In this document: in pieces, positions 6,473 to 13,553 of the stretch
Layout: the number at the start of each line of letters is the position of its first letter
Numbering within the stretch: position 1 is the first letter of the stretch
From: an uncultured bacterium
Lineage (GTDB): Bacteria > Oederibacteriota > PGYV01 > CAILUR01
Direction of reading: 5' to 3'
Assembly: GCA_903837445.1 (NCBI GenBank)
Contig: CAILUR010000239.1
Coordinates: forward strand, 1 to 15,818
Length of the DNA stretch: 15,818 nucleotides
Notes under the pieces: generated by a model
Database searches by the model: none
What the model saw: the letters and a program-made list of their open reading frames with translations, nothing else
Told to the model about the DNA's origin: nothing
Translations under genes and position numbers: made by a program

Positions 6473-7750
6473 ATGAAAAGAGCAGCAGTGTTGATTTTGA
6501 TTTTGGTTTTAACGCCTATTTTTAATCTTATGGCACGAGACAACGGAGATTCTCAGAGAAATAATAACTGGTCAGCGCGAGACGCAAATCAAACTAATAA
6601 CCGAAATGAAATGCCAGAACAACAAAGCACTACAACTGACCAACCAGTAGTTATTAAAATGGATCAATCTTCGAGTGGGGGACATAACCGAAACTTTCCT
6701 TCGCAACAACCGAATAAACTAAAAATAAAAACAACTCCTTCTTATGGTGCCTTACAATGGTCTGCAAAAGCACCACCGAAACAAAGTACGAGGACTAAAC
6801 CACAACAGTCAAACCCTCGCGTAAATCGTTTGAATAATACAGGAAAAATAAACACTTTTGCGGTGGCAGAAGGTTATTCGAGCGCAGCTATAAGTCCAGT
6901 CAGCGCTGTCCACCATCACCCCTATGAAAAAAATTATGTAAGAAAAAAATTGAAAACTCTTGGCGTGGTATCCAGTCCTGGTTATATAACGGACAGGGAA
7001 GAAATTATCAATACAGATAGGTCACATTCTTCAATCGTCTTTCCAAAACTTGGGTTTGATGCACGGCCGTTAAAGGCAACAGAGTTTTCTTCGCGGAAGT
7101 TCAATGATAAAACAATACAAGCCCAAATGTTTTTAGTGGGTGGCAGTGTGTGGCAGGACAAACTTCGGGGATTTGATAGAAGTGAAAGTCGCATAAATTA
7201 TTATTATTGGCACAAAGACAAAAAATTTGATTATTGTCATTACATTGATAGTGTCGGCTATCACTGGTATGGCTGGTATACGAGTGGGGGATATTTCTGG
7301 ACCCGTCATTTTAACAACAGGTGGTGGTGGTATGATACAGGGTTTAATCGCTGGTGTTTTTGGAATAATGGTTTTTGGTGGTGGCAGGACCCATATCATA
7401 TCGGAGACCTATACTGCTACAACAATCTCAACTATATAGCAGTAAATTCGGCAAATGATAATGTGGCAGTGACCGCTCCAAATAATAGTAATACTAATGT
7501 TTTTGTCAGCCAAGATAATACAAGAAAAGTGAAGATAGTAGCAGACACACAAGACGCTTTTCTATACGATATGGAAACTCCGCCTACCTTTGATCCTGTC
7601 TATTTGGCTTCTGGAGTAAAAGATGTAATGTTCTCGGACACAGGCAACGGCAAAGAACTTGAAATAATTTTAAAATTAAATGACGGTACTTTTGATATGT
7701 TTGATAGTTTCGGAAATCCCTATAACTCTACAGCCCAGGAAGGCAAGTAA
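6473..7750 (+). CDS. Secreted Trp/Tyr-rich protein of unknown function
   Basis: I do not recognise a family. The 425-residue protein starts at 6473, six bases after GAGGT (6462-6466), with a hydrophobic signal peptide (about 1-21, ending L-M-A before R-D). Residues 22-125 are polar and low in complexity (Asn, Gln, Ser, Arg, Pro), probably disordered. Residues 126-240 are mixed alpha/beta-like with a H-H-H-P at 147-150. Residues 243-322 are extremely aromatic: 12 Trp between 246 and 304, in clusters such as W-W-W-Y-D (284-288) and F-W-W-W-Q-D (301-306), with Gly and Asn turns. About 100 acidic/Asn-rich residues follow. The aromatic block resembles glycan- or cell-wall-binding aromatic repeats in composition only; it does not match the choline-binding GW-repeat pattern closely. 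The neighbour upstream is the Thr-stalk VWA protein, so a shared role at the cell surface is possible but unproven. Confidence 0.8.
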   Translation: MKRAAVLILILVLTPIFNLMARDNGDSQRNNNWSARDANQTNNRNEMPEQQSTTTDQPVVIKMDQSSSGGHNRNFPSQQPNKLKIKTTPSYGALQWSAKAPPKQSTRTKPQQSNPRVNRLNNTGKINTFAVAEGYSSAAISPVSAVHHHPYEKNYVRKKLKTLGVVSSPGYITDREEIINTDRSHSSIVFPKLGFDARPLKATEFSSRKFNDKTIQAQMFLVGGSVWQDKLRGFDRSESRINYYYWHKDKKFDYCHYIDSVGYHWYGWYTSGGYFWTRHFNNRWWWYDTGFNRWCFWNNGFWWWQDPYHIGDLYCYNNLNYIAVNSANDNVAVTAPNNSNTNVFVSQDNTRKVKIVADTQDAFLYDMETPPTFDPVYLASGVKDVMFSDTGNGKELEIILKLNDGTFDMFDSFGNPYNSTAQEGK

Positions 7751-7759
7751 AAGAATAAA

Positions 7760-7810
7760 GGAAGGTTGGAAAACAAAGGAAGTGGATTAACACTTACACT
7801 CCAACCTTCC
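7760..7810 (-). terminator. 11-bp perfect inverted repeat between convergent genes
   Basis: GGAAGGTTGGA at 7760-7770 is the exact reverse complement of TCCAACCTTCC at 7800-7810, with a 29-nt loop. The right arm lies inside the last codons of comM (W-K-V-G). Read on the minus strand the second arm is followed by a T-rich stretch (CTTTATTCTTTT), so it can work as a comM terminator. There is no T tract on the plus side, so its action on the upstream gene is less certain. Confidence 0.55.
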
Positions 7811-9338
7811 AATAATCTCTGTCTAGCGAGCGGTATTGTATTGCTTCCGCAATATGCATTGCGGAAATATCTAAACAGCCTTCAAGGTCAGCTATTGTGC
7901 GGGAGACTTTTAAAATTCTGTCATAGGCTCTTCCTGATAACCCTAAATTTTCTATCGCATTTTTCAAAAGTCCTTGCGACTCTTCGTTCAACTGGCAATA
8001 TTTTCTTATATGTCTTGGACCCATATGGGCGTTGCAATGTATTTTATCTTTTTTAAATCGCTCTGCTTGAAACTTTCTGCAAGTATTTACGCGGTCACGC
8101 ACGACAGAGGAGGGTTCGGCTTCTTGTTTTGAGGCGAGGTCTGTGTATTGCAAGACAGGGACATCTACATGAATGTCTATTCTGTCCAGCAGTGGTCCGG
8201 AGATTTTTGAAATATATTTTTCTCTCTGTTGCGATGAACACGAGCACGCCTTTGTCGGATGCGTGTAATAGCCACAAGGACACGGGTTCATAGCGGCGAG
8301 CAACATAAAACGCGCAGGATAGGTGATAGACATAGCGGCGCGGCTTATGGTGACTATGCCATCTTCTAAAGGCTGGCGTAATACTTCTAAAACATTTCTG
8401 TTGAACTCAGGTAGTTCGTCAAGAAATAGCACTCCGTTATGCGAGAGAGAAACCTCTCCTGGCCGTGGAATAGCCCCTCCACCAATAAGCCCAGCATCAG
8501 ATATGGTGTGATGTGGAGAGCGGAATGCCCGCGTGGCTATGAGGGAAGTTTTTTCTTTAATGTAACCAGAGACACTATGTATTTTTGTGGTTTCTATGGC
8601 TTCGTCCAAAGTCATTTCAGGAAGAATGGTAGGGAACCTGCGCGCCAGCATAGTTTTCCCAGAACCCGGTGGCCCAATCATAAGTACATTGTGTCCGCCT
8701 GCCGAAGCGATTTCAAGGGAGCGTTTTACATGTTGCTGACCCTTGACTTCTGAAAAGTCCACATGATATTGTGCGGCACGGGAAAAAATTTCTTTAATGT
8801 CAATTTTAAGCGGTTCTATTACTTTGTCTCCATTTAAAAAAGCAATTACTTCACGCAAATGTTTAACGGGAATTACCTGTATGTTATCTACCACTGCAGC
8901 CTCTTCACAGTTTGCCTCTGGTAAAATAACTCCAGCATAACCCGCGCGACTGGCAAAAAGAGAAATAGGAAGTCCACCGCGTATGGGATTTATGGAGCCG
9001 TCCAAAGAGAGTTCTCCTACTATCATATAGTGAGCCAGTTTAGTTCTGCTTATGGAGTCGTCCGCCGCAAGCACTCCTATGGCAATGGGGAGGTCAAAAG
9101 AAGGCCCTTCTTTTTTTCTGTCAGCAGGAGAAAGGTTTATGGTAATTTTTTTATTCGGTGGGAAGACCAGCTCAGAGTTTGTGACTGCGGACTTTACCCG
9201 ATCTTTGCTTTCTTTGACTGAAGTGTCTGGCAGTCCCACAACTGAAAAAGAGGGAATCCCGTGAGTCAAATCTATTTCTACCTCCACCTCGTATGCATCA
9301 ATTCCTAATATAGCCGCGGACTTTACTTTGCTCAGCAT
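7794..9338 (-). CDS. comM: ComM/YifB family Mg-chelatase-like AAA+ ATPase
   Basis: This 514-residue protein is full length for the family. The N-terminal domain (about 1-175) has the Lon-protease-like ChlI fold signature: V-V-G-L-P-D-T-S-V-K-E-S near 33-44 and I-N-L-S-P-A-D near 67-73. The AAA+ module follows, with Walker A G-P-P-G-S-G-K-T (222-229), Walker B V-L-F-L-D-E (303-308) and the family's M-N-P-C-P-C-G-Y segment (350-357). A second Cys pair at 365/367 suggests a metal site. The Mg-chelatase C-terminal domain closes the protein. ComM is a hexameric helicase that promotes branch migration during natural transformation; many non-competent bacteria also carry it, so its presence alone does not prove competence. 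The start at 9338 is preceded by a G-rich stretch (GGGGG, four bases upstream). It is transcribed divergently from hppA and convergently with the Trp-rich gene. Confidence 0.93.
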   Translation of the reverse strand: MLSKVKSAAILGIDAYEVEVEIDLTHGIPSFSVVGLPDTSVKESKDRVKSAVTNSELVFPPNKKITINLSPADRKKEGPSFDLPIAIGVLAADDSISRTKLAHYMIVGELSLDGSINPIRGGLPISLFASRAGYAGVILPEANCEEAAVVDNIQVIPVKHLREVIAFLNGDKVIEPLKIDIKEIFSRAAQYHVDFSEVKGQQHVKRSLEIASAGGHNVLMIGPPGSGKTMLARRFPTILPEMTLDEAIETTKIHSVSGYIKEKTSLIATRAFRSPHHTISDAGLIGGGAIPRPGEVSLSHNGVLFLDELPEFNRNVLEVLRQPLEDGIVTISRAAMSITYPARFMLLAAMNPCPCGYYTHPTKACSCSSQQREKYISKISGPLLDRIDIHVDVPVLQYTDLASKQEAEPSSVVRDRVNTCRKFQAERFKKDKIHCNAHMGPRHIRKYCQLNEESQGLLKNAIENLGLSGRAYDRILKVSRTIADLEGCLDISAMHIAEAIQYRSLDRDYWKVGV

Positions 9339-9360
9339 AATACCCCCAATAAAATAGTTT

Positions 9361-9388
9361 TTGTTCCTGGTTTCGCGTTGAATATAAT
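9361..9388 (+). promoter_or_regulatory. Candidate promoter upstream of an orphan terminator
   Basis: TTGTTC at 9361-9366 and a perfect TATAAT at 9383-9388 are separated by 16 bp. The start would fall near 9395, so a transcript ending at the hairpin at 9452-9485 would be about 90 nt. Chance matches are common in AT-rich DNA; the terminator that follows is the main reason to take it seriously. Confidence 0.4.
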
Positions 9389-9451
9389 AAAATCAAAACG
9401 AAACTTAAGAAAAAACCTTGTTTTTTGCCCCTATATCATTTGTTTAAAACT

Positions 9452-9485
9452 AAAAGACACGGGATATCACGCCGCGTCTTTTTAT
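9452..9485 (+). terminator. Rho-independent terminator not attached to either flanking gene
   Basis: AAAAGACACGG (9452-9462) pairs with CCGCGTCTTTT (9472-9482) with one A-C mismatch and a 9-nt loop, followed by TATT. The stem is GC-rich at its top and ends in a T run. The flanking genes diverge from here, so neither ends at this point. The A run on the left arm gives it terminator character on the minus strand too. Confidence 0.7.
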
Positions 9486-9534
9486 TACCAGTAAAAAATA
9501 TAAAAATAAGTATAGCATAAATATTAAAATAACA

Positions 9535-9562
9535 TTGTCTTTTTTACGAGAAAGTTTAAAAT
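9535..9562 (+). promoter_or_regulatory. Candidate hppA promoter
   Basis: TTGTCT at 9535-9540 and TAAAAT at 9557-9562 are separated by 16 bp, giving a leader of roughly 115 nt before hppA. A second, weaker pair is TTGAAA 9613-9618 with TAATCA 9636-9641 at 17 bp. Which is used cannot be told from sequence alone. Confidence 0.35.
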
Positions 9563-9683
9563 TTTATCCTTTACAAAAGCCCTGTGGTGTGTAAAAATAT
9601 GAAATTGTATTTTTGAAAAATGATAGTTTGTATTCTAATCACATTAAAGATGTATATAAAATTTCTTTACAGGAGGTAGTAGA

Positions 9684-12119
9684 ATGACAACTTTAGTAGT
9701 ACCGGTAGTTGCGCAAGTTGCTCAGGCAGTCACTCAGACTGTTCAGGTAGCAAGCGTGGAAGTAGTAAAGAAAGTCGCTGAGCATATTAAGCTCGTTGAC
9801 CTTTCAAATTTTGAAAAAACCGCGCTTTGGTCAATTTGGGGAACATCCATTGTGGCCCTGATTTATGGCGTGTATCTCATGTTTGAGATACTTGGGAAGA
9901 AAAAGGGCACCAAGCAAATGATCGAGATTAACGGCGAGATAATGAAAGGCGCAAAGGCGTATTTGGCGAGACAATTTTCTACAGTTATCTGGCTAGTCCT
10001 TGCGATTATGGTTATACTTTTCTTGACTGCAAAAGTAGATGCCGCACTTGGGTATTCGGCTGATCAGGTAATGAAAATCAGAGTGGGAAGATCCTTAGCG
10101 TTTTTCCTCGGAGCCCTTGCTTCTGCTCTTACAGGTCTGATTGGAATGCTCCTGGCTGTTGAAGGCAATGTGCGTGTGGCTGCAGGCGCAGTAGAAAAAG
10201 GAAAAAAAGAAGCTTTGACAATCGCTTTTAGAACAGGAACGATTGCTGGAATGTTCACAATCGGACTTGGACTTCTCGGCGCGACTTCAATATTTTTAAT
10301 TTTCCAAGATACTCCAAGTGCGATTTCCGACATTCTTGTCGGCTTCGGCTTCGGTGGCTGTTTGCTTGCTCTCTTTATGAGAGTCGGCGGCGGCATATTT
10401 ACAAAGGCTGCTGATGTTGGCGCGGACCTTGTAGGAAAAGTAGAAAAGAATATTCCAGAAGATGATCCACGCAATGCTGCGACCATCGCTGACAATGTAG
10501 GCGACAATGTAGGAGACTGTGCTGGAATGGCAGCCGATATTTTTGAATCATACGAAGTCACTCTTGTGGCAGCTATGATTCTTGGCGCGACAGTGTTTGG
10601 CAACCTCGGCGTAATTTTCCCACTTTTTGTTCGTGGAATCGGCGTGTTTGCATCGATTGCAGGCACATATATGGTAAGATCAAAATCAGAAGAAGAAAAT
10701 GCTATGAAACCGATTCAGAGAGGCTTCATGGTCGCTTCAATATTATCAGTAATAGGTTTTGCGATAGCCACATATCTATATCTCATTCCAGCGATCGGCG
10801 AATATATGGCACTGCATGCTGACAAATTCGTGGGCGCGCCTGCGAACGGAGCCACTATTCTTGCTTGGAAACTTTTCGCGATAACCACGATAGGTATTTT
10901 CTTATCGTTCATCATTTCAAAAATGACAGAGTATTTTACTTCGACAGAAACTAAGCCAGTTCAAGAAATAGCCAAAGCCACGCTTACAGGACCTGCTACA
11001 GTTATTCTTATGGGCACAGCGGAAGGTATGGAAAGTTCAGTCTGGGCAGTTATTTCAATAGCCCTGTCACTGGCTACTTCAATTCTTATTTTCGCAATTT
11101 CACCTGTAGGCAACGCAGCCACAGTCACAGCGCAGACACTTTATGGAATCGCGCTTGTAGGTCTCGGAATGCTTACCGTTACTGGTATCATTGTTTCCGA
11201 AGATACTTTTGGACCTGTATCTGACAATGCACAGGGCATCGGCGAAATGGCAAAACTGCCTGAAAAAGGCCGCAAGGTATTAGACGAGCTCGACGCAGTA
11301 GGAAATTCCACAAAGGCTATCACAAAAGGTTTTGCTATAGCCACAGCCGTTATTGCGGCTGTATCACTTTTCAGTTCTTTCAATGAAGTCACAGGCGTAA
11401 CTTCCATAAATCTTTCCAGCCCGATAGTATTTATCGGACTGCTTATCGGCGGCGCAGTGCCGTTCCTCTTTTCCTCTCTTTTAATCAGAGCGGTATCAAG
11501 AGCTGCTTTCCTGGTGGTAAATGAAGTAAGACGCCAGTTCAAGGAAATTAAAGGGTTAATGTCAGGCAAAGAGAAACCTGAGTCCGCAAAAGTAGTTGAC
11601 ATATGTACCACAGCGGCGCTTAAGGAACTCGTAAGCCCGGCACTTCTTGCGATTCTTATGCCTGTAGCTATCGGCTTTCTTTTCAAAGCTGAAGGGCTCG
11701 GCGGCTATCTCGCAGGTGTTATTCTTGTAGGACAGCTTATGGCGGTATATCTTTCAAACGCCGGCGGTGCTTGGGATAATGCTAAGAAGTCAATAGAACA
11801 AATGGGACTTAAAGGCACTGACAGGCATAAAGCCGCCGTTATTGGCGACACTGTGGGTGATCCGTTTAAAGATACAGCAGGCCCAGCGCTCAATCCGCTC
11901 ATTAAAGTTATGAACCTTGTAGCGCTTTTGATAGCTCCTATGCTTGTGGACCCAGAATTTACGGGTTACAATTTTAAAGTCATAGCAGTTGTGGTGGTCT
12001 GTATTGGTATCGTGGCAGGCGGCCTTATGTTCTCCAAAAGAGAAGATAAGACTGTAGAAGCGATTGCCAATGAAGTGGCATCAAAATCAGGTGCCGGAGT
12101 AAAAGCAAAAAAGAAATAA
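9684..12119 (+). CDS. hppA: Membrane-bound proton-translocating pyrophosphatase, K+-independent type
   Basis: This 811-residue multi-spanning protein couples hydrolysis of PPi to ion pumping across the inner membrane. The substrate site is intact: D-V-G-A-D-L-V-G-K-V-E at 244-254, the D-N-V-G-D-N-V-G-D-C-A-G-M-A-A-D segment at about 270-285, and G-D-T-V-G-D-P-F-K-D at 721-730. The cation-dependence motif reads G-N-S-T-K-A-I-T-K-G (540-549). Lys544 and Thr547 are the residues of K+-independent enzymes, where K+-dependent ones have Ala and Gly, so H+ rather than Na+ pumping is expected from family knowledge. At 811 aa it is longer than many bacterial members (about 660-730). The first ~45 residues are a Val/Ala/Gln-rich amphipathic extension before TM1 at about 47-70. 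AGGAGGT (9671-9677) six bases upstream fixes the start. It is a single-gene unit with a strong terminator. Confidence 0.95.
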   Translation: MTTLVVPVVAQVAQAVTQTVQVASVEVVKKVAEHIKLVDLSNFEKTALWSIWGTSIVALIYGVYLMFEILGKKKGTKQMIEINGEIMKGAKAYLARQFSTVIWLVLAIMVILFLTAKVDAALGYSADQVMKIRVGRSLAFFLGALASALTGLIGMLLAVEGNVRVAAGAVEKGKKEALTIAFRTGTIAGMFTIGLGLLGATSIFLIFQDTPSAISDILVGFGFGGCLLALFMRVGGGIFTKAADVGADLVGKVEKNIPEDDPRNAATIADNVGDNVGDCAGMAADIFESYEVTLVAAMILGATVFGNLGVIFPLFVRGIGVFASIAGTYMVRSKSEEENAMKPIQRGFMVASILSVIGFAIATYLYLIPAIGEYMALHADKFVGAPANGATILAWKLFAITTIGIFLSFIISKMTEYFTSTETKPVQEIAKATLTGPATVILMGTAEGMESSVWAVISIALSLATSILIFAISPVGNAATVTAQTLYGIALVGLGMLTVTGIIVSEDTFGPVSDNAQGIGEMAKLPEKGRKVLDELDAVGNSTKAITKGFAIATAVIAAVSLFSSFNEVTGVTSINLSSPIVFIGLLIGGAVPFLFSSLLIRAVSRAAFLVVNEVRRQFKEIKGLMSGKEKPESAKVVDICTTAALKELVSPALLAILMPVAIGFLFKAEGLGGYLAGVILVGQLMAVYLSNAGGAWDNAKKSIEQMGLKGTDRHKAAVIGDTVGDPFKDTAGPALNPLIKVMNLVALLIAPMLVDPEFTGYNFKVIAVVVVCIGIVAGGLMFSKREDKTVEAIANEVASKSGAGVKAKKK

Positions 12120-12125
12120 GTTTTT

Positions 12126-12146
12126 ACGGGAGATTTTAAATCCCGT
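12126..12146 (+). other. Small hairpin between the hppA stop codon and its terminator
   Basis: ACGGGA (12126-12131) pairs with TCCCGT (12141-12146) around an AT-rich 9-nt loop. It has no T tract. It may protect the 3' end of the message or simply assist the stronger terminator 8 nt downstream. Confidence 0.4.
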
Positions 12147-12153
12147 GTCATAT

Positions 12154-12190
12154 AAAAGGGCCGGTGCATAACCGGCCCTTTTTATTTTTA
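12154..12190 (+). terminator. Strong Rho-independent terminator of hppA
   Basis: AAAAGGGCCGGT (12154-12165) pairs perfectly with ACCGGCCCTTTT (12171-12182) around a 5-nt loop, and a T-rich tail follows to 12190. This is the strongest terminator in the window, and the symmetrical A and T flanks make it able to act on both strands. Confidence 0.92.
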
Positions 12191-12200
12191 TAAAACAGGC

Positions 12201-12229
12201 TTGATAAAAACCCTTTGCTCTGTTAAATT
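12201..12229 (+). promoter_or_regulatory. Candidate ychF promoter
   Basis: TTGATA at 12201-12206 and TAAATT at 12224-12229 are separated by 17 bp, giving a start near 12236 and a leader of about 33 nt. It lies directly after the hppA terminator, where a new promoter is expected. Confidence 0.5.
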
Positions 12230-12268
12230 TAATAATCGCTTTTATAATAAATTTTTGAGGAGTTCATA

Positions 12269-13366
12269 ATGGAAGTAGGAATAGTAGGGTTGACCACTGT
12301 AGGAAAGTCCACCATTTTTAATGTTCTCACAAAAGCCGGACTTGCGGCTGTGGCAAATTATCCTTTTTGTACTATTGATCCAAATGTGGGAGTAGTTAAT
12401 GTCCCGGACAAAAGGCTTGATTTTCTTTTCAGTGTGTATAATGACGGCAAGACCACATATGTGCCCGCGATAATGAAATTTGTGGATATAGCGGGACTTG
12501 TAAAAGGCGCGAGCAAAGGCGAAGGCCTGGGAAATAAATTTTTATCTACCATAAGGGAAGTGGATGCGATAGCGCATATAGTCCGAGTATTTACTGACCC
12601 CAATATAATACATGTGTCCAGCAAAGTGGAACCGATAAATGATATAGAAACCATAAACACAGAACTTATGCTCTCTGATTTGGAGGTAGTGGGTAAGACC
12701 ATACATACTTTAGAAAAAAAAGCCAAGAGCGGAGACAAAGAATCCCAGAAAAGAATGGGGATGTTGCTAAAAGTTAAAACCACATTGGAAGAAGGCAAGT
12801 GGATAAATGTAGAACTATATGATGAAGAAGAAAGAAAATATATTAAAGAATATGCCTTTATGGCTTCTAAACCAGTACTCTATGTGTTCAATGCGGACGA
12901 GACAGGACTAAAAGATTTTGAAACAACTCACGCAGACCTCGTAAAATATGTTTTAGAGCGCGGGTCTCGGTATGTGGTCATTTCGGCTAAAATTGAAGCT
13001 GAAATGATAGACCTGACACCAGAAGATAAAGCAGAGTTCATAAAAGAACTGGGGATTGAATATGTCGGTTTGGAAGAGTTTATAAAAGAGAGTTATAAAT
13101 TACTTGACCTTATTACTTTTCTCACTGCAGGCCCACAGGAAGTTCGCGCCTGGCCGATAAAGAGAGGCACTTCTGCAGAAAAAGCCGCAGGAAAAATTCA
13201 TTCAGATATAGAACGAGGCTTTATAAGGGCGGAGATAATGAAGTTTACAGATTTTGAAAAGATAAAAGATGAAGTAAAAATGAAAGAAAAAGGCCTCACT
13301 CACTCGCAAGGCAGGGACTATATAATGGAAGACGGAGATATTACCTATTTTAAGTTCGCAGTATAA
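12269..13366 (+). CDS. ychF: YchF/OLA1 family ribosome-associated P-loop NTPase
   Basis: This 365-residue protein matches the usual YchF length and layout: a G domain broken by a coiled-coil insertion (about 130-190) and a C-terminal TGS domain ending D-Y-I-M-E-D-G-D-I-T-Y-F-K-F. Visible motifs are P-loop G-L-T-T-V-G-K-S-T (7-15), the P-F-C-T-I-D-P-N segment (32-39), D-I-A-G-L-V-K-G-A-S-K-G-E-G-L-G-N (73-89) and the altered G4 motif N-A-D-E (208-211), which in this family favours ATP over GTP. YchF binds ribosomes and is tied to translation and stress responses. The P-loop has T-T where the family normally has P-N. GAGGAG (12257-12262), six bases upstream, supports the start. The gene appears to be transcribed alone; no convincing terminator was found after it, only weak hairpins at 13385-13397 and 13411-13425. 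Confidence 0.95.
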   Translation: MEVGIVGLTTVGKSTIFNVLTKAGLAAVANYPFCTIDPNVGVVNVPDKRLDFLFSVYNDGKTTYVPAIMKFVDIAGLVKGASKGEGLGNKFLSTIREVDAIAHIVRVFTDPNIIHVSSKVEPINDIETINTELMLSDLEVVGKTIHTLEKKAKSGDKESQKRMGMLLKVKTTLEEGKWINVELYDEEERKYIKEYAFMASKPVLYVFNADETGLKDFETTHADLVKYVLERGSRYVVISAKIEAEMIDLTPEDKAEFIKELGIEYVGLEEFIKESYKLLDLITFLTAGPQEVRAWPIKRGTSAEKAAGKIHSDIERGFIRAEIMKFTDFEKIKDEVKMKEKGLTHSQGRDYIMEDGDITYFKFAV

Positions 13367-13553
13367 AAGAGTTTTAAGTATCGTGCTTTTGTAAAGCGTT
13401 CTTGATATTAAGGAACTTTATTCCTCTCCAGTCCGTCTAATAACTGAAACCTAACGCATTTTTAATTGTTTCTTAATAAACTAAAAATATCATAAATATG
13501 GTAAAATATTTTTATATTTAGTTCAAATAGATATGTTTGATAGGAGTGAAACT

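Larger units (their letters stand above)
9339..9683. other. 345-bp divergent intergenic region between comM and hppA
   Basis: No protein gene is visible in this AT-rich stretch. It holds, on the plus strand, a candidate promoter (9361-9388), a small AT hairpin (AAAAAAC 9410-9416 with GTTTTTT 9420-9426), a strong terminator (9452-9485), a second candidate promoter (9535-9562) and the hppA ribosome site AGGAGGT (9671-9677). No known riboswitch class was recognised. Confidence 0.7.

Noticed and set aside
9389..9683. Known riboswitch in the hppA leader
   Set aside because: No recognisable conserved core of a known class was seen by eye; only a terminator and a small AT hairpin are supported.
10064..11686. 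Antisense open frames of about 180-200 codons inside hppA
   Set aside because: They are opposite a full-length, strongly conserved gene and show no family features or ribosome sites.
13385..13425. Terminator after ychF
   Set aside because: The hairpins GCTTT/AAAGC and AGGAA/TTCCT are only 5 bp and neither is followed by a T run.
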